Assembly: GCF_011516835.1 (NCBI RefSeq) | Contig: NZ_WOTB01000005.1 | Coordinates: 124,001-188,000 of the forward strand | Reading direction: 5' to 3' | Source of the DNA: Acetobacter musti | GTDB taxonomy: Bacteria; Pseudomonadota; Alphaproteobacteria; Acetobacterales; Acetobacteraceae | DNA length: 64,000 nucleotides | Position numbers and translations under genes: made by a program | Shown: positions 1-7,948 of the stretch, piece after piece | Position numbering within the stretch: the stretch's first letter is position 1 | Layout of the letters: each line of letters begins with the position of its first letter | Notes under the pieces: model-generated | Databases searched by the model: none | Seen by the model: the letters and a program-made list of their open reading frames with translations, nothing else | What the model was told of the DNA's origin: nothing

Positions 1-207
1 GTCGGGGCTGTGGTGGCGGAGTTCGTGGCCGGCACCGGAGGGAACAGTGCCGGTCTGGCTTACGAAATTCTTCAGTCAGGCTTTCAGATGGATATTCCGC
101 GGATGTTCGCGGCGCTGGCGCTCATCACACTGGCCGGCCTTGTTCTGTTCGGCGCCACAGCAGCGCTGCAGCAGCTCGTTCTCCGGCGGTGGCATGAACA
201 TGGCTGA
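1..207 (+). CDS. ABC transporter permease, C-terminal end (5' partial)
   Basis: The reading frame is open from base 1 and gives the last 68 residues of an inner-membrane permease. It contains GAVVAEFVAG followed by a GLAYEILQ stretch, the signature of SsuC/TauC/ThiX-type (BPD_transp_1) permeases, then one clear hydrophobic helix and a basic cytoplasmic tail. It would form the channel of an importer whose ATPase and permease start lie left of the window. The two binding-protein genes at 3252 and 4257 are of the NMT1/THI5/SsuA-like class that works with such permeases, so all three probably belong to one transporter. The substrate cannot be read from this fragment. Confidence 0.8.
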   Translation, partial: VGAVVAEFVAGTGGNSAGLAYEILQSGFQMDIPRMFAALALITLAGLVLFGATAALQQLVLRRWHEHG

Positions 208-231
208 GAAACCGGGGGCTGAGAAACCGGA
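202..231 (+). repeat. 15-bp tandem duplication just after the permease stop
   Basis: GGCTGAGAAACCGG occurs twice with a period of 15 bases (202-215 and 217-230). The second copy runs into a CGGAGG sequence (228-233). That ribosome-binding-like site precedes an ATG at 239 opening an 11-codon ORF. The ORF's TGA overlaps the ATG of the next gene at 274, so it could couple translation to the hydrolase gene. The coupling is inference. Confidence 0.5.
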
Positions 232-273
232 GGCATTGATGCCAGAGGCATGGATAAAGGAGCATCTCCGCTG

Positions 274-1944
274 ATGAGCCGGCGCTTTTTCCCTGTTCCG
301 CTTCCCCGCACGGAGGCGATGACTGCCCGCGACGGCACTGTTCTGGTGGCCGATATCTGGCAGCCGGAGGGGGCGGGACCGTTTCCCGTTCTGATGATGC
401 GTCAGGCCTACGGGCGAAAAATCGGCACGTCCCTCTGTTACGCGCCTCCGGAATGGTATGCGGCGCATGGCTATATCGTCGTCATGCAGGATGTTCGCGG
501 GCGGGGTGATTCCGGTGGCGCGTTCACCCTGTTTGAGCACGAGGCGGATGACGGCGCCGATGCTGTCGCATGGGCGGCTGCGCTCCCGGAAAGCAACGGC
601 CGTGTCGGGATGTTTGGCTTTTCCTTTCAGGGGACCAATCAGCTTCTCGCCGCCGGCACGCATTGTCCGGCCCTGAAGGCCGTGGCTCCGGCGATGATCG
701 GGTGGGATCTTTACCACGACTGGGCTTATGAGAACGGGGCTTTCGCGCTGCGGGCGAATATCGGCTGGGCGACGCAGCTGGCGGCGGAAACGGCGCGGCT
801 GGCCGGTGATCATGAGGCGCAGGCGGCGCTGTTTGCCGCCAGCCGGTCTCTGAATTTCTCCAGTCCCCGTCCGGCCTGGCCGGGGCATGACGCGCTGCTC
901 ACCCGGTACAGCCATTACGCCCGCTGGCGCGACACATCTGCGGACGATCCTTACTGGAGAACGATCTCTCCCGCGGCGCGTCTGACGGAGATTTCGGCCA
1001 CCGCTCCGGCGACTCTGCTGATCGGGGGCTGGTTCGACAGCCATTTTCCGGGAACGCTTGCGGCCTATCATGCTCTGAGTCCGCTGATGCCGACGCGGAT
1101 CGTTGTCGGGCCGTGGGCGCATTTTCCGTGGGACCGTCGTGTCGGGGATCTGGATTTCGGGCCGGATGCCGTCACCGATATCGACCAGCAGCAGATTGCC
1201 TGGTTCGACCACTGGCTGAAAGACGAGCCGGCCGTGTCTCCGCTGTCAGGCGCACGTCTTTTCGACATGGGGGCGGATCTGTGGCGCGAGTTTGCGTCTT
1301 TCCCTGAGAATAGCGAAGCTTTTGCGCTGTCTGGCTCCGGTCGTGCCGCGATCGACATGCGTGATGGCGTTCTCGGTGTGGCGGATGGTTCCGGGATCGC
1401 AGTAGCGACGGAGGTGGTGCCGACGGACTCCGTCACGCTGGACCCCTGGCGGCCTGCTTCGCCCTGCGGGGGTACGTTCGGTCAGCCGGCCGGGCCGGTC
1501 GACCGGGCGCAGACGGATGCGCGGTCCGACACGCTCACCTTCACCACCGCACCTTTCAGCACGGCACGGCTGCTGGCCGGGGCCGTCACTCTGGACATTG
1601 AGGCTGAGGCGACGGCTTTATCGTTCGACATCCACGCCGTGCTCTCCCGTGTCACGAAAGATGGTGCTGCTTATCCCCTCGCGGAGGGGTATGCGACCCT
1701 GAAACCCGGACAGGCGCGTGTGCCGATGCGGGCCACCTGCTGCACGGTCGGCGTCGGGGAGCGGCTTCGTCTGTCGATCTCTCCGGCCTGCTTCCCATGT
1801 TTTCCCGTCAACCCCGGTACCGATGCGGACCCGTGGAAGGCTTCTCTCGCCGACCAGCGCGTCCTGACCCTGCGCATTCACCGTGCCGCGTCCCGTCTTC
1901 ATCTCCCGATGCTGGCCGTGTCCGCAGGACACGGCAAGGAGTGA
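274..1944 (+). CDS. CocE/NonD family alpha/beta hydrolase
   Basis: A serine hydrolase of the CocE / X-Pro dipeptidyl-peptidase (S15) class, 556 residues. The nucleophile motif GFSFQG puts Ser at about residue 117. The acid is probably the Asp in GGWFDSHFPG and the base the His in GPWAHFPWD. The N-terminal two thirds is the alpha/beta-hydrolase domain with an inserted helical cap. The C-terminal part (from about residue 360) matches the jelly-roll PepX_C domain. No signal peptide is visible. I chose the ATG at 274 because AAAGGAG lies upstream at 256-262. An in-frame ATG at 250 has no good ribosome site. Family members hydrolyse amides or esters such as cocaine and glutaryl-7-ACA. With an amidase-type isochorismatase and an amidohydrolase downstream, an amide or ester substrate is likely, but which one is unknown. 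Confidence 0.85.
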   Translation: MSRRFFPVPLPRTEAMTARDGTVLVADIWQPEGAGPFPVLMMRQAYGRKIGTSLCYAPPEWYAAHGYIVVMQDVRGRGDSGGAFTLFEHEADDGADAVAWAAALPESNGRVGMFGFSFQGTNQLLAAGTHCPALKAVAPAMIGWDLYHDWAYENGAFALRANIGWATQLAAETARLAGDHEAQAALFAASRSLNFSSPRPAWPGHDALLTRYSHYARWRDTSADDPYWRTISPAARLTEISATAPATLLIGGWFDSHFPGTLAAYHALSPLMPTRIVVGPWAHFPWDRRVGDLDFGPDAVTDIDQQQIAWFDHWLKDEPAVSPLSGARLFDMGADLWREFASFPENSEAFALSGSGRAAIDMRDGVLGVADGSGIAVATEVVPTDSVTLDPWRPASPCGGTFGQPAGPVDRAQTDARSDTLTFTTAPFSTARLLAGAVTLDIEAEATALSFDIHAVLSRVTKDGAAYPLAEGYATLKPGQARVPMRATCCTVGVGERLRLSISPACFPCFPVNPGTDADPWKASLADQRVLTLRIHRAASRLHLPMLAVSAGHGKE

Positions 1945-1946
1945 TC

Positions 1947-2363
1947 ATGTCTTTTTTCAAAGCTTCCGTCGACAAGGTTCAGGCGTTCAGAATATCGCCT
2001 GACGACACGAACTATTTTGCCATTCTCTTTGACAGAGATGTCGCGAAATGCACATCGGTCGCCGTCGTGGAGATCTTTACCGCTGGTGGCAGGACGCCGC
2101 CAAATTCGCATGTCGCGGCCGATGAGCTGTTTTATGTGCTCAGTGGCGAGGGCCGCGCCCACTGTGACGGACAGACGACGGAGTTGCGTAAAGGTGACGC
2201 ACTGCTGGTCAGACCGGGCTCCGAACATGTTCTTGAAAACACCGGCTCGTCAAAACTCTATACGCTGACGGTCATGATTCCCGATGAGGAGTTCGGCGCC
2301 CTGATCCGCCGGGGTCAGCCTGTCGAACTGGATGCAGAAGATATCGCGGTGCTCTGCCGATGA
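1947..2363 (+). CDS. Small cupin-domain protein
   Basis: A single-domain cupin of 138 residues. Cupin motif 1 is HVAADELFYVLSGEG (about residues 52-66) and motif 2 is the GDALLVRPGSEHVLEN stretch, giving His and Glu residues that can bind a metal. The start at 1947 has AAGGAG at 1936-1941, which overlaps the end of the upstream hydrolase gene. The stop overlaps the next start (ATGA at 2360). Such cupins act as isomerases, dioxygenases or binding proteins in catabolic operons, and sequence alone does not say which applies here. Its position between two hydrolases suggests it handles the same intermediate. Confidence 0.85.
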   Translation: MSFFKASVDKVQAFRISPDDTNYFAILFDRDVAKCTSVAVVEIFTAGGRTPPNSHVAADELFYVLSGEGRAHCDGQTTELRKGDALLVRPGSEHVLENTGSSKLYTLTVMIPDEEFGALIRRGQPVELDAEDIAVLCR

Positions 2364-3133
2364 AGAGTCTTGGTTCCTCGCGCCCCAATGTCTGGCAGGT
2401 TTCGAAAGAGGCTGTCAGTTTCGTGCGCCCCCCTGCCCTGTCGTGCCCCGTGACGATTCCGGCGCGGCCGCAGATGCTGACATTCGATCTGGCGCGGTCG
2501 GCGATCCTCGTCATCGATATGCAGAACGATTTCTGTCATCCCGATGGCTGGCTGGCGAGCATTGGCGTGGATATCGCGCCTGTCCGCAAGCCCATATCGC
2601 CTTTGCAGACGGTGCTGCCGGCTCTTCGTCTGGCAGGCGTGCCGGTTCTGTGGGTCAACTGGGGAAATCGTCCCGACCGGTCGAATCTCAGTCCGTCTCT
2701 TCTGCATGTTTACAATCCGGATGGTGAGAGTACCGGAATCGGTGATCGTCTTTCGGGTCAGACCGAAGGTGTTCTTGAAGAAGGCAGCTGGAACGCTGCC
2801 ATCGTCGATGAACTGAAGACTGAAGCGGATGATATTCATGTCGCGAAATACCGGATGAGCGGTTTCTGGGACACGCCACTTGACTCCATTCTGAGAAATC
2901 TTCGCGTTGATACGTTACTTTTCGCGGGGGTTAACGTCGATCAGTGCGTTCTCTCGACGCTGGCCGATGCAAGCTGTCTTGGTTATGACTCCATTCTGCT
3001 TGAGGATTGCTGCGCCACGACCTCGCCGCAGTACTGTTCCGAAGCGACGCTGTACAATGTGCGGCAGTGTTTTGGATTTACTGCATTATCATCCGAGCTG
3101 AACAGTGCGTGCTCTGCGGGTGCCGGGCTGTGA
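2360..3133 (+). CDS. Isochorismatase-family cysteine hydrolase (RutB/biuret-hydrolase-like)
   Basis: A cytosolic cysteine hydrolase of 257 residues with the complete Asp-Lys-Cys triad: D53 in IDMQNDF, K163 in VAKYRMSGF and C196 in GVNVDQCV. This arrangement is typical of amidases in the family (ureidoacrylate, biuret and N-carbamoyl hydrolases) that release carbamate or ammonia. An N-terminal extension of about 40 residues precedes the core fold. Translation is coupled to the cupin gene by an ATGA overlap. Its surroundings (transporter binding proteins and a deaminase-like amidohydrolase) support a role in breaking down a ureido or carbamoyl intermediate from a nitrogen heterocycle. The exact substrate is not determined. 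Confidence 0.88.
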   Translation: MKSLGSSRPNVWQVSKEAVSFVRPPALSCPVTIPARPQMLTFDLARSAILVIDMQNDFCHPDGWLASIGVDIAPVRKPISPLQTVLPALRLAGVPVLWVNWGNRPDRSNLSPSLLHVYNPDGESTGIGDRLSGQTEGVLEEGSWNAAIVDELKTEADDIHVAKYRMSGFWDTPLDSILRNLRVDTLLFAGVNVDQCVLSTLADASCLGYDSILLEDCCATTSPQYCSEATLYNVRQCFGFTALSSELNSACSAGAGL

Positions 3134-3251
3134 TCGCCGGGACCGGACGCGGTATGGTCTGTTGCGATCATGGCATGATCCGGCAGCAGATATCCGGGAC
3201 TGAAAGCCGTGTCATCGCCATGGCGATTGCCGGATGGGAGATACAGTTCAG

Positions 3252-4235
3252 ATGAGCGCCGCAACGATCAGACGCAGAACATTCCTCGGAGCGGCGGCGA
3301 CGCTGGCCATGCCCCGGATTGCGCGCGGGGCGACGGAGCCGTTCCGCTTCCTGACCAACTGGTTCGCGCAGGCGGAGCATGCCGGATTTTATCAGGCGCA
3401 GGCAAAAGGATATTACAGGGCTGAAGGGCTGGATGTGGTCATCGACCATGGCGGTCCTCAGATCAACAATATTCAGCTGCTTCTGGCGGGACGTTATGAC
3501 GCCATCATTGGCGGCACGGGAGAGGCGATGCTCTGTGTCCAGCGGAACATGCCCGCTGTCACTGTCGCGACGACCTTTCAGACGTCTCTGGGGGGCATTC
3601 TGACCCATCCGGATATTACCCGGTTTTCCGATCTTAAAGGGCATACGATTCTTCTCAGCACGGAGGTGCGGTCGACGCTCTGGCCCTGGCTGCGAGACCA
3701 TTACGGTTTCGACGATTCACAGGTGCGCCCTTATGGTTATAATGTGCAGCCCTTCATCATCGATCCCAGCCTGGCGATCCAGGGCTTTGCCACCTCTGAG
3801 CCCTACGTGCTTCAGAGCAGGAAGATTCCCTACAACTACTTCCCTTTTTCCGATTACACGGTCGCGGATTACGGCAATCCGCTTCTATCGAGGCGCGATG
3901 TCGTAACGAAGCGCCGGGACGACGTCGCGCGTTTTCTCCATGCCAGCATGAAAGGCTGGGCGGACTGGATGGAAAACGATCCGGGTCCTGGCAATGCGCT
4001 GATCCGCGCTGAAAATCCGATCATGACAGACGATCAGATTGCATGGTCCCGCGGGCAGTTCCGCAAGATCAGCGGATTTGGGCCGGCCGGATCGCATATC
4101 GGCACGATACTGCCGGATCGCTGTCGCGCGGTCCGGGATTTCATGGTCGCCACACATCAGCTTTCCGGAGATGTTCACTGGGAAGAAGCGTTCGACTTTT
4201 CTTTCGCTCCGGCGATGGATTCCGTTTTTACCTGA
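3252..4235 (+). CDS. ABC transporter substrate-binding protein (NMT1/THI5-like), first of two
   Basis: A periplasmic binding protein of about 327 residues. A twin-arginine signal (RRRTFLGAAA) points to Tat export in folded form. The mature part starts near ATEPFRFLTNWF and keeps the NMT1/THI5 pattern: NWFAQAEHAGFY, then AKGYYRAEGLDV, GGPQINNIQLLLAG and an SDLKG motif. The start at 3252 is preferred because GGGAG lies 11 bases upstream. An in-frame ATG at 3234 lacks a ribosome site. The closest relative in the window is the next gene, and the two align from end to end. The family binds pyrimidine precursors, sulfonates, formylaminopyrimidines and similar heterocycles. It probably partners the permease whose end is at 1-207. 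Confidence 0.88.
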   Translation: MSAATIRRRTFLGAAATLAMPRIARGATEPFRFLTNWFAQAEHAGFYQAQAKGYYRAEGLDVVIDHGGPQINNIQLLLAGRYDAIIGGTGEAMLCVQRNMPAVTVATTFQTSLGGILTHPDITRFSDLKGHTILLSTEVRSTLWPWLRDHYGFDDSQVRPYGYNVQPFIIDPSLAIQGFATSEPYVLQSRKIPYNYFPFSDYTVADYGNPLLSRRDVVTKRRDDVARFLHASMKGWADWMENDPGPGNALIRAENPIMTDDQIAWSRGQFRKISGFGPAGSHIGTILPDRCRAVRDFMVATHQLSGDVHWEEAFDFSFAPAMDSVFT

Positions 4236-4256
4236 CAGATTAAGGACCGCGCTGAG

Positions 4257-5267
4257 ATGGCACTGTTGTCGCGCCGAACTTTCCTTGCCGCGTCGGGCTC
4301 CGGTCTGGCGGTGGCCGGTGCGGGGCTTTCGCCGTATCAGGCGAGAGCGGAGGGGCTGAAACCGGTCCGGCTGACGCTCTCCTGGTTCGCGCAGGCGCCG
4401 GTCGGGGGATTTTTTCAGGCGCTTGCAAAAGGGTTCTACCGGGACGCGGGTCTGGACGTGACGATCGCGAATGGCGGTCCTCAGGTGAATGCGGTGCAGC
4501 TTCTGCTTGCTGGTCAGTGTGATTTCATCACCGGCTATGACTTCCAGATCCTGCACGGCGTGGCGGGCGGAATGCCGCTGGTGACGGTCGCGACGTCCTT
4601 CCAGCATGACCAGCAGGGCATCATCATGCACGAGCCGGCGACGTCTCTTGCCGATCTGAAAACGAGGCGTCTTCTGATCGCAAGTTCATCGCGCCAGACA
4701 TTCTGGCCCTGGCTGCGCAAACGGTACGGGCTGAATGACGGACAGGTGGCGCCTTATACATTCAATCTCCAGCCGTTCTTCGTCTCTCCGGATATCGCGT
4801 TCCAGGGGTATGAGAGTTCGGAGATGTTCGATGTCGTGCAGAAGAACATTCCTGCCAGATTCTTCCGTCTTTCGGACGAGGGCTATCCTCCTTACGGCAC
4901 GACGCTCGTGACGACCCGCCCGATGACGGAGCGCGATCCCGGAACGGTTGCGTCATTCGTCCGGGCGTCGCTGCTCGGATGGCGGGATTATCTGCATGGT
5001 GATCCATCACCTGGAAATGCTCTTATTCAGAAGGCCTCGCCGCATGAATCGGCGGCCCGCATGGCGTATGGCATCAATGCGCTGAAAACCGCTAAGGTTC
5101 TGAACAGTGATGATCCGGCCTTTCATTATATCGGAACCATGACGCAGGACCGGTGGCGCGCGACGCATGAGTTCATGGTGGCCAATGGTCTGATCGGCGC
5201 CGACGCGCCGTGGCGGGACGCGTTTACGTCCCGTTTTGCCGACGCAGCGCAGGTGACGCCGCTATGA
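4257..5267 (+). CDS. ABC transporter substrate-binding protein (NMT1/THI5-like), second of two
   Basis: A paralogue of the preceding gene, 336 residues, with its own Tat signal (SRRTFLAASG) ending near AEGLKPVRL. Shared landmarks are SWFAQAPVGGFFQALAKGFY, GGPQVNAVQLLLAG, a shared FWPWLR/LWPWLR segment and the C-terminal DRWRATHEFMVA. The residue after LLLAG differs (QCDFITGYD versus RYDAIIGGT) in a region likely to touch ligand, so the two may bind different but related compounds. The stop overlaps the amidohydrolase start (ATGA at 5264). Two binding proteins feeding one permease would broaden the substrate range. That is inference. Confidence 0.88.
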   Translation: MALLSRRTFLAASGSGLAVAGAGLSPYQARAEGLKPVRLTLSWFAQAPVGGFFQALAKGFYRDAGLDVTIANGGPQVNAVQLLLAGQCDFITGYDFQILHGVAGGMPLVTVATSFQHDQQGIIMHEPATSLADLKTRRLLIASSSRQTFWPWLRKRYGLNDGQVAPYTFNLQPFFVSPDIAFQGYESSEMFDVVQKNIPARFFRLSDEGYPPYGTTLVTTRPMTERDPGTVASFVRASLLGWRDYLHGDPSPGNALIQKASPHESAARMAYGINALKTAKVLNSDDPAFHYIGTMTQDRWRATHEFMVANGLIGADAPWRDAFTSRFADAAQVTPL

Positions 5268-6646
5268 CGGAAATCGATACGGCCCTTTACCGGCACGATC
5301 TGGTGATCCGGAACGCGTCCGGCATCCTGACCGGACTGCGCGGTGAGGCGGCGCGACGTTCGGGCGATATCCGCGTTCGCGATGGCCGGATTGTAGCGAT
5401 CGGCGATATCGCGCCTTTGCCGGGCGATGAGGTGCTGGATGCGCGGGGCGGTATCGTCACTCCCGGCTTTGTCAGTGTTCATCATCATCTTTTCCAGAGC
5501 GTCCTCAAGGCTGTGCCTTCGGCCATCAATGCGCGGCTTGAGACATGGCTTCGTCTTGTTCCGGTTCATTACTGGCATAAGATCGACGAAGAGGCTCTGC
5601 AGGTCGCGGCGGAAATCGGGATTGCCGAGCTTCTTCTGAGCGGCTGCACGCTGGTCAACGATCATCATTATCTGTTTTCCGACCGCTATGGATACGATCC
5701 TGCCGCGGTGCTTTTCGATACGGCTGAACGTCTGGGCATAAGACTGGCGCTTTCACGCGGCGGCACGACACGGGACCGGTCCTATGACACGGACGATGTT
5801 GTGCCGATGCCGGTCGAGACCCTCGATGTCATGCTGGCGCGGGTGCAGGATCTCACGACACGCTATCACGATGCCGGTCCGGACAGCAGCCGGAAAATCC
5901 TGCTGGCTCCGAACACGCCGACCTGGGGCGCGACGCCGGAGGAACTGAAGGCAATGGCGGCGGCGGCGCGGCAGATGGGTATCGGTCTTCATTCGCATCT
6001 CTCCGAGACGGATCATTACGTCTCCTGGTGCCGCGAGGTTCATGACTGCCGGCCGGTGGAATTTGTCGCGCGGCATGACTGGGTGGGACCGGACGTGTTT
6101 TTCGCTCATCTGGTGCATGTCGATCAGGACGAAATCGCCGTGCTGGCCGCGACGGGCACCGGGATGGCGCATTGTCCGCAGAGCAACTGTCGTCTCGGGT
6201 CGGGCATCGCGCCGGCGGCGGCTCTGGACCGGGCCGGCGGGCGTGTGGCGATGGGCGTCGACGGGGCTGCCTCGAATGAAGCCTGCGACATGGCGAGCGA
6301 GATGCATGCGGGCTGGATGGTTCAGCGCGCGGTCGGGGGCGCGGATGCCGCTTCTGTCGAGGATGTGGTCCGCTGGTCCACGACGGCGGGAGCGGCGATG
6401 CTCGGCTACGAGGAGCTGGGGGTGGTCGCGGAGGGGCGGATCGCGGATCTTGTCGTTCACGGGCTGGACGATCCGCGACATGCGGGTCTGCATGATCCGC
6501 TGGCCGCGCCGGTTGTCTCCGGCGGGAGCTCGGTGCGCCATGTTCTGAAAGCCGGCCGGCCGGTGGTCACTGACGGGGTAATTCCCGGGTTCGACATGCC
6601 TCGTCTGATTGCGCGGGCGAGAGAGGTGGTCGCGCGGCTCGGATAA
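5264..6646 (+). CDS. Amidohydrolase (8-oxoguanine deaminase / TrzN-AtzA-SsnA type)
   Basis: A metal-dependent aminohydrolase of the cytosine-deaminase-like branch, 460 residues from the ATG at 5264, which overlaps the upstream stop. The metal-binding HxH is in SVHHHLFQS (H73, H75). Further ligands and catalytic residues lie in HSHLSETDHY, FAHLVHVD, HCPQSNCRLGSG and MGVDGAASNE. The HCPQSN and VDGAASN motifs are those of 8-oxoguanine deaminases and s-triazine hydrolases. It would remove an amino (or chloro) group from a purine- or triazine-like ring and release ammonia. It is the last gene of the operon; a convergent LysR gene ends five bases away. Family assignment is strong, substrate is not. 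Confidence 0.88.
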   Translation: MTEIDTALYRHDLVIRNASGILTGLRGEAARRSGDIRVRDGRIVAIGDIAPLPGDEVLDARGGIVTPGFVSVHHHLFQSVLKAVPSAINARLETWLRLVPVHYWHKIDEEALQVAAEIGIAELLLSGCTLVNDHHYLFSDRYGYDPAAVLFDTAERLGIRLALSRGGTTRDRSYDTDDVVPMPVETLDVMLARVQDLTTRYHDAGPDSSRKILLAPNTPTWGATPEELKAMAAAARQMGIGLHSHLSETDHYVSWCREVHDCRPVEFVARHDWVGPDVFFAHLVHVDQDEIAVLAATGTGMAHCPQSNCRLGSGIAPAAALDRAGGRVAMGVDGAASNEACDMASEMHAGWMVQRAVGGADAASVEDVVRWSTTAGAAMLGYEELGVVAEGRIADLVVHGLDDPRHAGLHDPLAAPVVSGGSSVRHVLKAGRPVVTDGVIPGFDMPRLIARAREVVARLG

Positions 6647-6651
6647 TCCGC

Positions 6652-7545
6652 TCAGGCGGTTTCCGGCAGAAGCGCCTCGATCCGCTCGACGAGAAACGGC
6701 AGCAGCGGATTGGTGTTGCGGGCGTGTGCGATGACCGAGAAGCGCTGGGGCTGCAGCTCCGCATCGCGGAAGGGCAGGAATTTCAGCATCCGTTCACGCT
6801 GTTCTCTGATGATATCGAGCGGGGTCAGATATGTTATCGCTTCGCCCCTCATGGCCATCTGGCGCATGAATTCGATCGAGTTCGTCTCCATGGCGGGGCT
6901 GAACGCCAGGTTCTGACGGTTATAGAATTCTTCGAGATGAGGCCGGATCGCCATCGTTTCGTCCGCGACGACCAGCGGCCAGGCTTCACATTCATGTACG
7001 CTGACTGATTCCTGGCACGCCAGGGGATGTGTGGCGCTGACCACCGCTCCCAGTGTTACGGACCGCGAACAGATGACCCGCAGCCCGGCTTCTCCGGGCA
7101 GGTCGAAACCGACGCCGATATCCGCTTCTCCGTCCTGGACGGTACGCACCAGCTCCGGCTGTCCGAGCCCCATGAGGTGAACTCTCACATTCCGGTGCGT
7201 TTTCCTCAGATCCGTGAGGGCGTCGGGCAGGAGCGCCGTGACGGGGCCATCCATTCCCGCGACGACGATTTCGCCTCTGTGCAGTCCCCGCACTTCGTCG
7301 ATCAGCTTGCGGGTGTGGCTCATCCCTCTGAGCGTCTCGCGCACGTGAGCGAGCAGAATTTCCCCGGCTGCCGTCAGAACGAGTTTTCGGGGCAGGCGCT
7401 CGAAGAGTGGTGTGCCGAGTTCCGCTTCCAGAGCCAGAATCTGCCGGTTGATCGCGGTGGATGCCACGTTGAGCTGCTCTCCGGCTTTGCGGATCGAGCC
7501 GCATCGGGCCACCGTGTCGAGATAGGCAAGGACGCGACTGTGCAA
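6652..7545 (-). CDS. LysR-family transcriptional regulator
   Basis: A 297-residue LysR-type regulator. The winged helix-turn-helix spans residues 1-60 (RKAGEQLNVASTAINRQILALEAELG), followed by a linker helix and a periplasmic-binding-like effector domain (about 90-290). The start is TTG, with GGAGAG about 6 bases upstream. It converges on the amidohydrolase gene, so it does not share a promoter with the heterocycle operon. It may still control that operon or the upstream transporter. It is an unusual position for a local LysR activator, which is usually divergent. The effector is unknown. Confidence 0.9.
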   Translation of the reverse strand: MHSRVLAYLDTVARCGSIRKAGEQLNVASTAINRQILALEAELGTPLFERLPRKLVLTAAGEILLAHVRETLRGMSHTRKLIDEVRGLHRGEIVVAGMDGPVTALLPDALTDLRKTHRNVRVHLMGLGQPELVRTVQDGEADIGVGFDLPGEAGLRVICSRSVTLGAVVSATHPLACQESVSVHECEAWPLVVADETMAIRPHLEEFYNRQNLAFSPAMETNSIEFMRQMAMRGEAITYLTPLDIIREQRERMLKFLPFRDAELQPQRFSVIAHARNTNPLLPFLVERIEALLPETA

Positions 7546-7948
7546 CAGGACTCTCCGCAGGGACTGGCGGCGTTGCGGGGTGCGCAGGTTTTCAGGACCG
7601 CCGGATTGCGGGAAGAATGACCCTCTGGGGACAGACCGTCAATCAGTGTGCCGGCGGGTGCCCGATCTGATCGGCGTTTCCGGGAGGCCGGTTCTTTTTG
7701 TCGGGTGGTCTCAGGGCGAGGGCCGGTTCTTTGTGAAGGCCCCGGAGAGCGGGTTATCGGTGCTTTCTCCCGCGGTTATGGGGCCTGCGGGGGTGACTAA
7801 CGGCGCTGTTTCCTTAACCTGCCCGTGAAACTGCCTGTAAATTATAAAGATGTTTCTGACGAAACTTTTTCGGGAAGCTGCTCGGGAACGCCGCCTTTTT
7901 GAAAAAAGGCGGCACCCAAAAACTTTTATTATTCAGGATCTGCAGGGA
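7546..7948. other. 403-bp intergenic region
   Basis: This lies between the start of the LysR gene and the end of an MFS gene, both leftward. No convincing coding sequence is seen. It holds the LysR promoter side and, at 7850-7925, a low-complexity segment with a strong hairpin listed separately. Confidence 0.6.
7890..7913. terminator. Strong hairpin GCCGCCTTTTT-GA-AAAAAGGCGGC, likely terminator or repeat element
   Basis: Perfect 11-base arms (7890-7900 and 7903-7913) with a 2-base loop lie 36 bases past the end of the leftward MFS gene. On either strand the stem contains its own A and T runs. The context (GAAACTTTTT before, ACCCAAAAACTTTTATT after) looks like an intergenic element I recall from acetic acid bacteria. 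That recollection is not verified. It could terminate transcription from the MFS operon. Confidence 0.6.

Noticed and set aside
76-1212. 378-codon open frame on the minus strand
   Set aside because: It is antisense to the CocE-type hydrolase gene, whose Ser/Asp/His motifs are intact. The product is Arg/Pro-rich noise.
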